From NCBI RefSeq assembly GCF_030264295.1, contig NZ_CP127173.1, positions 5,649,501 to 5,713,500 of the forward strand: a DNA stretch of 64,000 bases. The letters run 5' to 3'. A program made the position numbers and the translations under genes. The notes under the pieces are model-generated. The model saw only the letters and a program-made list of their open reading frames with translations. It did no database searches and was not told the origin of the DNA. Origin of the DNA: Amycolatopsis nalaikhensis. Lineage in GTDB: Bacteria; Actinomycetota; Actinomycetes; Mycobacteriales; Pseudonocardiaceae. Positions 51,807 to 61,627 of the stretch are shown one piece after another; the first letter of the stretch is position 1, and each line of letters starts with the position of its first letter.

Positions 51807-52994
51807 ATGCGGGACCGGACGGCGGTGTTCACCGTGTTCGCGCTCAACGGGCTCGCGCTGGGCTCGTGGGCCTCACGCACTCCGGCGCTGGCCGCTCAGG
51901 TGCACGCCTCACCAGGCGTTTTCGGGCTCGCCCTGCTCGGCGCCAGCGTCGGGATGCTCGCCGCCGCTTCGGTTTCCGGGCGGCTCATCGAACGGGCCGG
52001 GGCCCGCGCCGTCGTCGCCGGGAGCACCGCGCTCGCCGCCGTTTCCCTCGTGCTGATCGGGCTCGCGCCGAACGTGCCGCTGCTGGCCGGGGCGCTGCTG
52101 GTGATCGGCGCGAGCGTCGGCATGCTCGACGTCGCGATGAACGTCGCCGCGGTGGCCGTCGAACGCCGGGCGCGCAAGCCGATCATGGCCGTCTTCCACG
52201 CCGGTTTCAGCTTCGGCGCGCTCGCCGGTTCGCTCGCCGCGGGCCTGGCCGCCGGGCACGGCTGGTCGCCCGCGCGCCACCTCTCCGTGGCCGCGGTCGT
52301 CGCCGTCGCTGTGCTGCTGCTCGTGGTCCGCGCGGTCCCCGGCATCCACCCCGAACACGCCGAAACACCCGTCCTCGCGCCCAGCCGCGCGCCGATCCGG
52401 CGTCCCGTGCTCTGGCTGCTCGCCGCCGTCGCATTGTGCTCGGCCATCGCGGAAGGCGCGTCGTCGGACTGGTCCGCGCTGCTGATGACGGCTGAACGCG
52501 GCGTCGGCCAGGGTGCCGCGGCCTTGGCGTTCGCCGGGTTCCAGCTGGTCATGGCGCTGGCCCGGCTCGCTGGCTCGTGGGCGCAACGCCGGTTCGGCCC
52601 CACCCGCTGCCTGGCCGCCGGGTCGGCGCTGGCCGCGGCCGGGCTGCTCGCCGCGGCCGCGGTTCCGGTCGCCGCCGTCGGGTTCGCCGGGTTCGCCCTC
52701 GCCGGTGCGGGGCTGGCCGCGTCCTTCCCGCTCGCCCTCAGCCTCGCCGGGGACGCGGGCAAACGCGGTGACGGCACCGGTGGCGAGCGCGAAATCGGCT
52801 TCGTCACGGCCATCGCCTACACCGGCTTCCTCGGCGGCCCGCCGATCATCGGCGGCATCGCGCAGGTGACGGACTACAGCGTCGCGTTCGTGTTCGTCGC
52901 CGTCGTCGCCGCGTTGATCCTCCCGGCCGCGGTCGCCGCCCGGCGGTCGCGCCGCGTCGAAGAGCGAACCGGGGAGCTCGGCCGCACCCGTTGA
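51807..52994 (+). CDS. MFS transporter (YbjJ-like)
   Basis: A 395-residue 12-TM major facilitator. FALNGLALGSWASRTPALA at the start and GMLDVAMNVAAVAVERR plus FHAGFSFGALAGSL in the first half match the YbjJ/fucose-permease-like branch. Motif A is SGRLIERAGAR. Divergent from and probably controlled by the LacI-type regulator. Substrate unknown. Confidence 0.85.
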   Translation: MRDRTAVFTVFALNGLALGSWASRTPALAAQVHASPGVFGLALLGASVGMLAAASVSGRLIERAGARAVVAGSTALAAVSLVLIGLAPNVPLLAGALLVIGASVGMLDVAMNVAAVAVERRARKPIMAVFHAGFSFGALAGSLAAGLAAGHGWSPARHLSVAAVVAVAVLLLVVRAVPGIHPEHAETPVLAPSRAPIRRPVLWLLAAVALCSAIAEGASSDWSALLMTAERGVGQGAAALAFAGFQLVMALARLAGSWAQRRFGPTRCLAAGSALAAAGLLAAAAVPVAAVGFAGFALAGAGLAASFPLALSLAGDAGKRGDGTGGEREIGFVTAIAYTGFLGGPPIIGGIAQVTDYSVAFVFVAVVAALILPAAVAARRSRRVEERTGELGRTR

Positions 52995-53108
52995 CAGTGC
53001 GGATCCGGGCGGGGCAAGCTGATCGCGTCGTAAACTGAAATGAATGCGCTGACGCTTCTATTTCAGATCGGCTGATCAAGGTAGGGGCCTTGGTCCGGGG
53101 AGGACGTC

Positions 53109-54278
53109 GTGAGGGTTGTGCTGCTCGGCGGCGCGGGGGCGCTCGCCGGCACGCCGGGGTTTTCGCTGGTGCAGGCCGCCGTGCCGCGGCTGGTGCTGGT
53201 GCCGGTCGTGTTCCGGCTCGCGCTGTTCCTGCAGGTGGTCTGGGCCGGCGGGCCGCTGGGCGCGCCGGTGCTCTGGCTCGCTGTCCTCTTCTACCTGCTG
53301 CCGAACCTGCTCGAGGTGGCCTGGGTCTTCCAGCGGCCCGCCGGCATCCGGACCGTGCTGGCCGCCGACACCGCGTACACGCTCGTCACGAGCTTCGCCG
53401 TCGCGGTCTTCGCCGTGCGGTCGCCGGAACTGCTCACCCTGACCTGGCCCACCATCATGGGCACGGTCATGGTCTGGACGCTGCTGCGCGGCGCGCCCGC
53501 CGGGGCCGTGGCGGTCGTCGGCGCGGTGCTCCTGCGCTACGCCATGGCCGCCGTCTCGGGCACGACGGCGCCCGCGACGTGGATCGTGCTCGCCCTGGTC
53601 GCGGCGGCCGCGACGGCGTTGGCGATCGTGCTGCTGGTCGCCGGCGCGATGCGGTTCGCGCACCGGCTGGGCGAGCAACGCGGCCGCGCCGCCGAACGCG
53701 AGCGGCACCGCCGGGACGTCCACGACACCGTCCTGCAGGTGATGGAATCCCTCGCGCTGCCCGCGCCCCGCGACGCGCTCGACCCGGTCGGCAGCCTCGA
53801 CCAGGTTCGCCGCATCGCCCGCGCGCACGCCCTGCGCCTGCGGCTGAGCCTCGACGGCGACGCGCCCGCCGAACCGGGCGGCCTCGAACACCGCCTCGGC
53901 GCGCTGGCGGTCGAGATGACGGCCGAGGGCCTGCGCGTCGACCTCGTCGTGCTCGCGAAAGCGGTCGACGTTCCCGAAAGCGTCGTCAACGCCCTTCACG
54001 ACGCAGCACGCGAAGCGTTGCGAAACACCCTGAAGCACGCGAAAACGGCGAGAGCGGTGATGTGCCTCGAAGAACGCGAAGGCGTCGTCACGGTCTCCGT
54101 GCGCGACCACGGAACGGGTTTCGACGTCGGCGCGCACCACACCGGGTTCGGCATCGAGCACTCGATCCAGGGGCGGCTGGCCGAGATCGGCGGCACCGCC
54201 CGCATCGACTCGGCGCCGGGCCAGGGCACCCGCGTGGTGCTGACCTCGCCGCTAGAGCTGGGTTTCCCCGTCGGGTGA
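53109..54278 (+). CDS. orphan sensor histidine kinase (HisKA_3 type)
   Basis: A 389-residue NarL/DesK-type kinase: about five N-terminal membrane segments, a phosphoacceptor His205 in RRDVHDTVLQ, and an HATPase domain with EALRNTLKHA and VRDHGTGFD, ending in a G2 box (GQGTRV). No response-regulator gene is adjacent, so its partner lies elsewhere. GTG at 53109 follows GGGGAGG. Its last 27 bases overlap the convergent phosphatase gene. Confidence 0.85.
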   Translation: MRVVLLGGAGALAGTPGFSLVQAAVPRLVLVPVVFRLALFLQVVWAGGPLGAPVLWLAVLFYLLPNLLEVAWVFQRPAGIRTVLAADTAYTLVTSFAVAVFAVRSPELLTLTWPTIMGTVMVWTLLRGAPAGAVAVVGAVLLRYAMAAVSGTTAPATWIVLALVAAAATALAIVLLVAGAMRFAHRLGEQRGRAAERERHRRDVHDTVLQVMESLALPAPRDALDPVGSLDQVRRIARAHALRLRLSLDGDAPAEPGGLEHRLGALAVEMTAEGLRVDLVVLAKAVDVPESVVNALHDAAREALRNTLKHAKTARAVMCLEEREGVVTVSVRDHGTGFDVGAHHTGFGIEHSIQGRLAEIGGTARIDSAPGQGTRVVLTSPLELGFPVG

Positions 54279-54890
54279 GTCCCGCCACTGGGCGAACGGG
54301 CGGTCCAGCGTCCACTTGCCGTCCTGCTCTTCGAGGACGCGGTGTTCGCAGGTCGCCGGGTTGGACAGCGACTCGAACAGCTCGATGCTCCAGCCGAAGA
54401 GCCGTCGGCACAGCAGCCGCAGCGTGAGGCCGTGCGAGACGAGGAGGACCGTCTCGGGGTGATTTTCGTCGCGCCGCTTCAGGTCCGACAGGAACGCCGC
54501 GACGCGGTCGTCGACGTCGGCGCCCGACTCGCCGAACGGCAGCCGGTAGAAGAAGTGCCCGAACTCGTTGCGGCGCGCTTTCTGGATCTCCTGGTCGGCC
54601 GGGTCCTGCAGGTTGCCCCAGTCCTGCTCGCGCAGCCGCGGCTCCTGCACCAGCCGCTCGCAGGAAGCCTCGATGTCCAGCAGCCGCAACGTTTCCCGGG
54701 TGCGCAGGTACGGGCTGACGTAGACGGCGGGGCGCGCGCCGCCCAGCAGCCGGCGGATCTCCGGCGCCACCGCGAGTGCCTCGCGCCTGCCCTTTTCGGT
54801 CAGCGGGAGCGCGTGGTCCGGGATCCGCGTGTAGGCGAGCTCGTCGACGTTGCCGAGCGCCTCGGCGTGCCGCAGCAGGATCATCTTCAC
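54252..54890 (-). CDS. histidine phosphatase superfamily protein
   Basis: A 212-residue phosphoglycerate-mutase-like phosphatase. The catalytic RHAEALGN has the phospho-histidine; SPYLRTRETL gives the second Arg; and VSHGLTLR gives the late His. Substrate cannot be read from sequence. Convergent with, and overlapping, the kinase gene. Confidence 0.85.
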   Translation of the reverse strand: MKMILLRHAEALGNVDELAYTRIPDHALPLTEKGRREALAVAPEIRRLLGGARPAVYVSPYLRTRETLRLLDIEASCERLVQEPRLREQDWGNLQDPADQEIQKARRNEFGHFFYRLPFGESGADVDDRVAAFLSDLKRRDENHPETVLLVSHGLTLRLLCRRLFGWSIELFESLSNPATCEHRVLEEQDGKWTLDRPFAQWRDSPDGETQL

Positions 54891-54946
54891 GCTCCCATCC
54901 TGCCCGTCACACGGGCCCGACCGGGGCTGGGCATACCCTCAGTGGC

Positions 54947-56968
54947 GTGTCCGCGACGAAATCCGACGTTCCGACGCAGCGGCGCCGGGCGAGTGTGCTG
55001 CCCCTGCTCGCGGTCGGCGTCCTGCTGGCCGCGGTCGTCGCGATCGGGCTGATCGCGCTCACCGGGGGCGCGGGCTACGCCATCGCCGGCCTGCCCGATC
55101 CCGGCCTGGTCACCAAGTACGGCATCACGGTCATGCGCGTCCTGTCCGAAGCCGCGTCGGTGATCTGCGTCGGGTCGCTGCTGCTGGCGGCGTTCCTGGT
55201 GCCGCCGCAGAAGTCCGGCACGCTCGGCCCGGAAGGCTACGGCGCCCTCCGCGCGGCCGGGATCGCCGCGTGGGTGTGGTTCGCCGCGGCCCTGCTCTCG
55301 GTCGCCTTCACCGCCGCCGACACCGCCGGGAAGCCGTTCGGCGACGTCCTGGACCCGCAGACGCTGCTCGACCTCGTCGGCGCCATCGAACAGCCGAAGG
55401 CCTGGCTGTGGACCGCGCTGATCGCGATCCTCGTCGCGCTCGGCTGCCGGCTCGCGCTGTCCTGGGGCTGGACGGCGGTGCTGTTCTTCCTGGCCGTCGG
55501 CGGGCTGGTGCCGGTCGCGGTCACCGGGCACTCGGCCAGCGGCGGCTCCCACGACGTCGCCACCAACAGCCTGCTGTTCCACCTGGTCGCCGCGGCGCTG
55601 TGGGTCGGCGGGCTGGTCGCGTTGCTCGCGCTCGGCTACCGCCGCGGGAACCACCTGAGCCTGGCCGCGCGGCGGTTCTCGAAACTGGCGCTGGTCTGCT
55701 GGATCGTGATGGCGATCTCCGGCGTGGTCAACGCGCTGGTCCGGATCGGCCTGAACGACCTCTTCACCACCGACTACGGCCTGCTGGTCGTCGCCAAGAC
55801 GGTCGCGCTGCTGCTGCTCGGGGTCTTCGGCCACCAGCAGCGGCAGAAGGGCGTGGCGGACCTCGTCGACGGGAAGGGCGGCGGGCAGCTGCTGCGCCTG
55901 GCCTCGGTCGAGATCCTGATCATGTTCGTCACCATCGGGATCGCCTCCGGGCTGGCCAGGACGCCACCGCCGGCGGACGCGATCACCCAGCCGTCCACCA
56001 CCGAGCTGCTGATCGGCTACAACCTCGACGGCCCGCCGACGGTGTGGCGGCTGCTCTTCGACACCCGCTTCGACCTCGTCTACGGCACGCTCGCGCTCGT
56101 GCTCGGCGGCCTGTACCTCGCCGGGGTCCGGCGGCTGCTGCGCCGCGGCGACACCTGGCCGGTCGGCCGCACGGTCGCGTGGATCGCCGGCTGCGTCGCG
56201 CTGCTCATCGCGACGTCGTCGGGCATCGGCCGCTACGCGCCCGCGATGTTCAGCGTGCACATGGGCAACCACATGCTGCTGTCGATGGTGGCGCCGGTGC
56301 TGTTCGTGCTCGGGGGCCCGGTGACGCTCGCGTTGCGCGCCCTGCCCACCGCCGGCAAGGACGCCGCGCCGGGGCCGCGCGAGTGGCTCGTCGCCTTCGT
56401 GCACTCCCCGGTGTCGCGGTTCCTCACCCACCCGGTGGTCGCGCTGCTGCTGTTCGTCGGCTCGTTCTACGCGCTGTACTTCTCCGGGCTGTTCGACAAC
56501 GCGCTCAACTACCACTGGGCGCACCTGGCGATGAACGCGCACTTCCTGCTCTCCGGGTACGTCTTCTACTGGCCGGTGATCGGCGTCGACCCGTCGCCGC
56601 GGCGGATCCCGTACCTCGGGCGGCTCGGCATGATGTTCGCCGCGATGCCGTTCCACGCGTTCTTCGGCGTCATCCTGATGAGCAAGCAGACGGTCATCGG
56701 GCAGGCGTTCTACAGCCAGCTGCACCTGCCGTGGGTGACCGACCTGCTCACCGACCAGCGGCTCGGCGGCGGCATCGCCTGGGCCTCCGGCGAGGTGCCG
56801 GTGCTGCTGGTCCTGATCGCGCTGCTGGTGCAGTGGGCGCGCCAGGACGAGCGCGAGGCGAAGCGGCGTGACCGGCGCGAAGCGGCGACCGGGGACGAGG
56901 AGCTGAACGCCTACAACGCTATGCTCAAGAACCTCGCCGAGGGCAAGCGACCCTCGGGTTCCAGTTGA
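54947..56968 (+). CDS. CopD-CtaG fusion membrane protein
   Basis: A 673-residue membrane protein. The N-terminal half has about eight TM segments with a CopD domain (HLVAAALWVGGLVALLALG); the C-terminal half is a caa3-type CtaG domain (HMGNHMLLSMVAPVLFVLGGP, HWAHLAMNAHFLLSGYVFYW, PFHAFFGV). The fusion is common in actinobacteria and is linked to copper handling and cytochrome oxidase assembly. The GTG at 54947 appears leaderless: TACCCT at 54933-54938 fits a -10. Confidence 0.9.
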   Translation: MSATKSDVPTQRRRASVLPLLAVGVLLAAVVAIGLIALTGGAGYAIAGLPDPGLVTKYGITVMRVLSEAASVICVGSLLLAAFLVPPQKSGTLGPEGYGALRAAGIAAWVWFAAALLSVAFTAADTAGKPFGDVLDPQTLLDLVGAIEQPKAWLWTALIAILVALGCRLALSWGWTAVLFFLAVGGLVPVAVTGHSASGGSHDVATNSLLFHLVAAALWVGGLVALLALGYRRGNHLSLAARRFSKLALVCWIVMAISGVVNALVRIGLNDLFTTDYGLLVVAKTVALLLLGVFGHQQRQKGVADLVDGKGGGQLLRLASVEILIMFVTIGIASGLARTPPPADAITQPSTTELLIGYNLDGPPTVWRLLFDTRFDLVYGTLALVLGGLYLAGVRRLLRRGDTWPVGRTVAWIAGCVALLIATSSGIGRYAPAMFSVHMGNHMLLSMVAPVLFVLGGPVTLALRALPTAGKDAAPGPREWLVAFVHSPVSRFLTHPVVALLLFVGSFYALYFSGLFDNALNYHWAHLAMNAHFLLSGYVFYWPVIGVDPSPRRIPYLGRLGMMFAAMPFHAFFGVILMSKQTVIGQAFYSQLHLPWVTDLLTDQRLGGGIAWASGEVPVLLVLIALLVQWARQDEREAKRRDRREAATGDEELNAYNAMLKNLAEGKRPSGSS

Positions 56969-57098
56969 GGTTGAGGCCGCGTCCGAACGCGCGGAAAACC
57001 GCGGTTTCGGTGCTCCCGCGGTGATCTCGGGCTGACTTTCGGTAGTCCGACGGTGACCGGCGTCGAGGCGCGATCAAGCGCGCTCTACGATCGTGGGT

Positions 57099-58775
<1,677 letters not shown>

Positions 58776-58791
58776 GGGGGCGGGTTTCCCC

Positions 58792-61293
58792 GTGGAAGCC
58801 AGCAAGCAGCACCGGACCGGCCCGTCCTCCCGATCGGAGGGCGGGCGCTCCGTCAATGCCGGGGGAACCCTCTCCGCCGTCGGGCGGCTCATCGAGCGAG
58901 CGGACGCCCTGCACCTGCGGGCGCCCGAGCTCGCACTGGTCCTCGGCGAGCGCGCGGCCGCGCTGGCGGAGGCGGCGGGCGCCGACGAGCAGTGGATCCG
59001 GGCGGAAAGCCTGGTCGTGTCCGCGCGCGTCCGGCTCGGCGAACGGCCGGGCACGGTCGGCCGGGCGGTCGCGGCCCTGCGCGCGGCCGAGCACGCCGGG
59101 TACGGCGACATCGCCGCGTCGCTGCGCGTCGACCTCGCCGTGTGCGCCCGCAGCCTGGGCGTGCCGCTGACCGGGCTCGCCGCGCTGCGGCCGGTGCTCA
59201 CCGATCCCGTCGTCTCGCCGGTGCACCGCGCCGCCGCGCTCTGCCACCTGGTCGGCTGCCTCGGCCAGATCGGGCGCAAGGCGGAGCTGGACCGCGTGCT
59301 CGTCGAGGCGGACAAGCTCGTCCTCGGCGACGAGTCGCTGAGTGCCGACACCCAGCTGCTGGTCCGCGCGCTGCTGCGCGTCGGCACGGCCGCGCACCGG
59401 CGCCGCCACGGAGACCTGACGGCGGCGGCCGACGCGGCCCGCACGGGTCTCGGCTTTCTGGAGAAGCTCGACAACCCGGCCGACGACGGCGGCCTCGTCC
59501 GGATCCGGCTGGTGCTGCTGCTGGTCAGCACGCTGCTCGACCGCGGCGACACGGAGATGGCGTACGAGATCGCCGAGCCGGTGCTGGCCGAGCCGGTGCG
59601 CGCGGCGGGCGTCGCGCCGATGGGCTGGCTGCGGCTGGCCGTCGCGACGCGGATCCACCTGCCGTCCGGCGCGGGCGAGGCGGCGATCGAGCTGGTGCGC
59701 GAAGCCGTCGCGAGCACGGACCGGCACGGGCTGTCCGCGGTGACGGCCAGGCTGTGGCTCGAACTGGCCCAGCTGCAGGAGCGGTTCGGGCAGGCCGAGG
59801 AAGCCATCGCGTGCCTGTACCGGTCGCGGGCGGCCGAGCAGCTCCACGCGCGGGCCCGGCGGCAGGCGTGCAGCGTGCTCGCCGGGGAGTTCGGCACGGG
59901 TGAACCGGCTTCGATCGACTTGGACGAGGTGCTGAAGGCGGTGCCTTCGCGGCCGGTGCCGGTCGTCGCGGCCGAGCCGGTCGCGCCGGTGGCCCCGGTG
60001 GCACCCCAGCCTGCGCCTTCGTCGCCGACTCCGGCTTGGTCGTTCGGCCGGGAGGAGGCGAAGCCGGAGCCGTCCGCGCCCGCGTGGTCGTTCGAGCGGC
60101 CGCGGGTGACCGCCGATATCGCCGAGACCGCCGTGATGCCGGTGGTGCGCGACGAGCCCGCCCCGCCTCCGGCCAAGCGGCCCGAGCCGCGGGTGCGCCG
60201 GGAACCGGTCGTGGTGGAGCGGCGCGCGGAGCCGGAGCCGGTTGAGGGGCGGCCCTCGCGACGGCGTGCTGAGCCGCCCATCGAGGTGCGCTCCTCGGAG
60301 CCGAAGTCCCGCGAGGTTCGGTCGGCCGAGCGCGAGTCCCGGCCCGAGCCGATCGAGACCCGGTCGACCGGACGGCGGGCCGAGCGTGAGTCTCGGTCGG
60401 CGCCGGTTGAGGTCCGGTCGTCTGAGCGACGTGCCGAGCGTGAGTCGCGGCCTGAGCCGATCGAGGTGCGCGCCGAGCCGGAGTACCGGCCGGAGCCGAT
60501 CGAAGTCCGGTCCGCGCCCGTGGAGCGCCGGGGCGAGCCGATCGAAGTGCGGTCGGAATCCACCTCCTTCCCGGATACGGATGCGGAAACGCCCGTGGCC
60601 AGCGCCCCCGTGCCCGGCGACAGCGGGAAGACCAAGTTCTCCTGGGCCGCGCTCGCCGAAGAGCGGCTGAAGGAGACCGCCGCCGAACGCGAGTCGGCGC
60701 CCAAGCGCGTCGCCCCCTCGCTGCCGCTCGCCCCCGAGCCCGCCGCCGAGCGGGAACCCTGGGACGAACGGCCGCAGCCGTCCACCCGGCACGACGCCGA
60801 GCACGGTTCGGTGGCCGCGCGGTCGGTGCTGGACCGCCTGGGGATCTCCTCGTCGGGCGGCTCGGGCGGGGGCCGCCGCCGGGCGGAAGACGCCGAAAGC
60901 CCGCGCGCCGAGGAACAGCTCGCCCCGCCGCCGCGACCGGAGGACGAACCGCCGTCGGCGCCGGACTACCGCGACGAGGCCGAGCCGTGGCTGCCGCGGC
61001 TGCGGATGCCGCCGTCACTGGAGCCGATGGAGGACTTCGGCCACTGGACGCCGGCGACCGCGCCCTTCCCGGAGAGCTACGCGCGCGCCATCGCCGAAGA
61101 CGAGCCGCCGCCGGACGCCGGGCTCGCCGACCTGCTCGCCCGGGCCCTCGCCGAGCACCAGGCCGGGACCGCGAGCGCGGCCGCGTTGGTCAAGCAGCTC
61201 GGGTCGCAGGACTCGGGCCGCCGCAACGGCCACGGCCGCAACGGGCACGGCGCCGAGGTCTCGGACTCCCGGCGGCACGGCTCGGGCGACTGA
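58792..61293 (+). CDS. TPR-like protein with a long disordered repeat region
   Basis: An 833-residue protein of unknown function. Residues about 30-370 are helical repeats of TPR/SARP-like character (LALVLGERAAALAEAAGAD, LRAAEHAGYGDIAASLRVDLA). Residues about 400-620 are disordered with degenerate repeats of the form ESRPEPIEVRS. The C-terminus has an acidic/proline region ending in a conserved-looking helix (LADLLARALAEHQAGT). Follows ettA by 16 bases with a GTG start, so likely in its operon. Typical of actinomycete scaffold proteins; no enzyme motif seen. Confidence 0.75.
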   Translation: MEASKQHRTGPSSRSEGGRSVNAGGTLSAVGRLIERADALHLRAPELALVLGERAAALAEAAGADEQWIRAESLVVSARVRLGERPGTVGRAVAALRAAEHAGYGDIAASLRVDLAVCARSLGVPLTGLAALRPVLTDPVVSPVHRAAALCHLVGCLGQIGRKAELDRVLVEADKLVLGDESLSADTQLLVRALLRVGTAAHRRRHGDLTAAADAARTGLGFLEKLDNPADDGGLVRIRLVLLLVSTLLDRGDTEMAYEIAEPVLAEPVRAAGVAPMGWLRLAVATRIHLPSGAGEAAIELVREAVASTDRHGLSAVTARLWLELAQLQERFGQAEEAIACLYRSRAAEQLHARARRQACSVLAGEFGTGEPASIDLDEVLKAVPSRPVPVVAAEPVAPVAPVAPQPAPSSPTPAWSFGREEAKPEPSAPAWSFERPRVTADIAETAVMPVVRDEPAPPPAKRPEPRVRREPVVVERRAEPEPVEGRPSRRRAEPPIEVRSSEPKSREVRSAERESRPEPIETRSTGRRAERESRSAPVEVRSSERRAERESRPEPIEVRAEPEYRPEPIEVRSAPVERRGEPIEVRSESTSFPDTDAETPVASAPVPGDSGKTKFSWAALAEERLKETAAERESAPKRVAPSLPLAPEPAAEREPWDERPQPSTRHDAEHGSVAARSVLDRLGISSSGGSGGGRRRAEDAESPRAEEQLAPPPRPEDEPPSAPDYRDEAEPWLPRLRMPPSLEPMEDFGHWTPATAPFPESYARAIAEDEPPPDAGLADLLARALAEHQAGTASAAALVKQLGSQDSGRRNGHGRNGHGAEVSDSRRHGSGD

Positions 61294-61627
61294 CCCGGCG
61301 CGGCGTCGCCGAACCGGCATCGGTCGCCGACCGGCCGACAACCTTCGCCGAGCGGTGGCCGACCCCGTGAGCTGAACCGATCACGTTGGCCCCGCGCCGC
61401 GGTCCGCCCGCCGAGCGCGGCTGGTCAGCGCCGCGGAGAGGTCCGGAACGCAACCCGTGAGTAGCTTTACCGATCACGGGAATCCGCTGTCCGGAAAGGG
61501 TTTCCGCGCCCCGGCGAACCTCCGGGTCTTCATGTGAACCCCGACCGCCGCGCATTAGTGTGGGGTGGTCCGGTTCAGAGCCGAACCGGCGCGGTGCCAC
61601 CTCACGCAAACTGGAGAGTTGCCTCGA
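61294..61627. promoter_or_regulatory. promoter region of the glutamate dehydrogenase gene
   Basis: A 334-base gap. It shows a T/A-richer patch near 61555-61565 and GGAGAG just before the start codon at 61628. No hairpin family member is present. Confidence 0.45.
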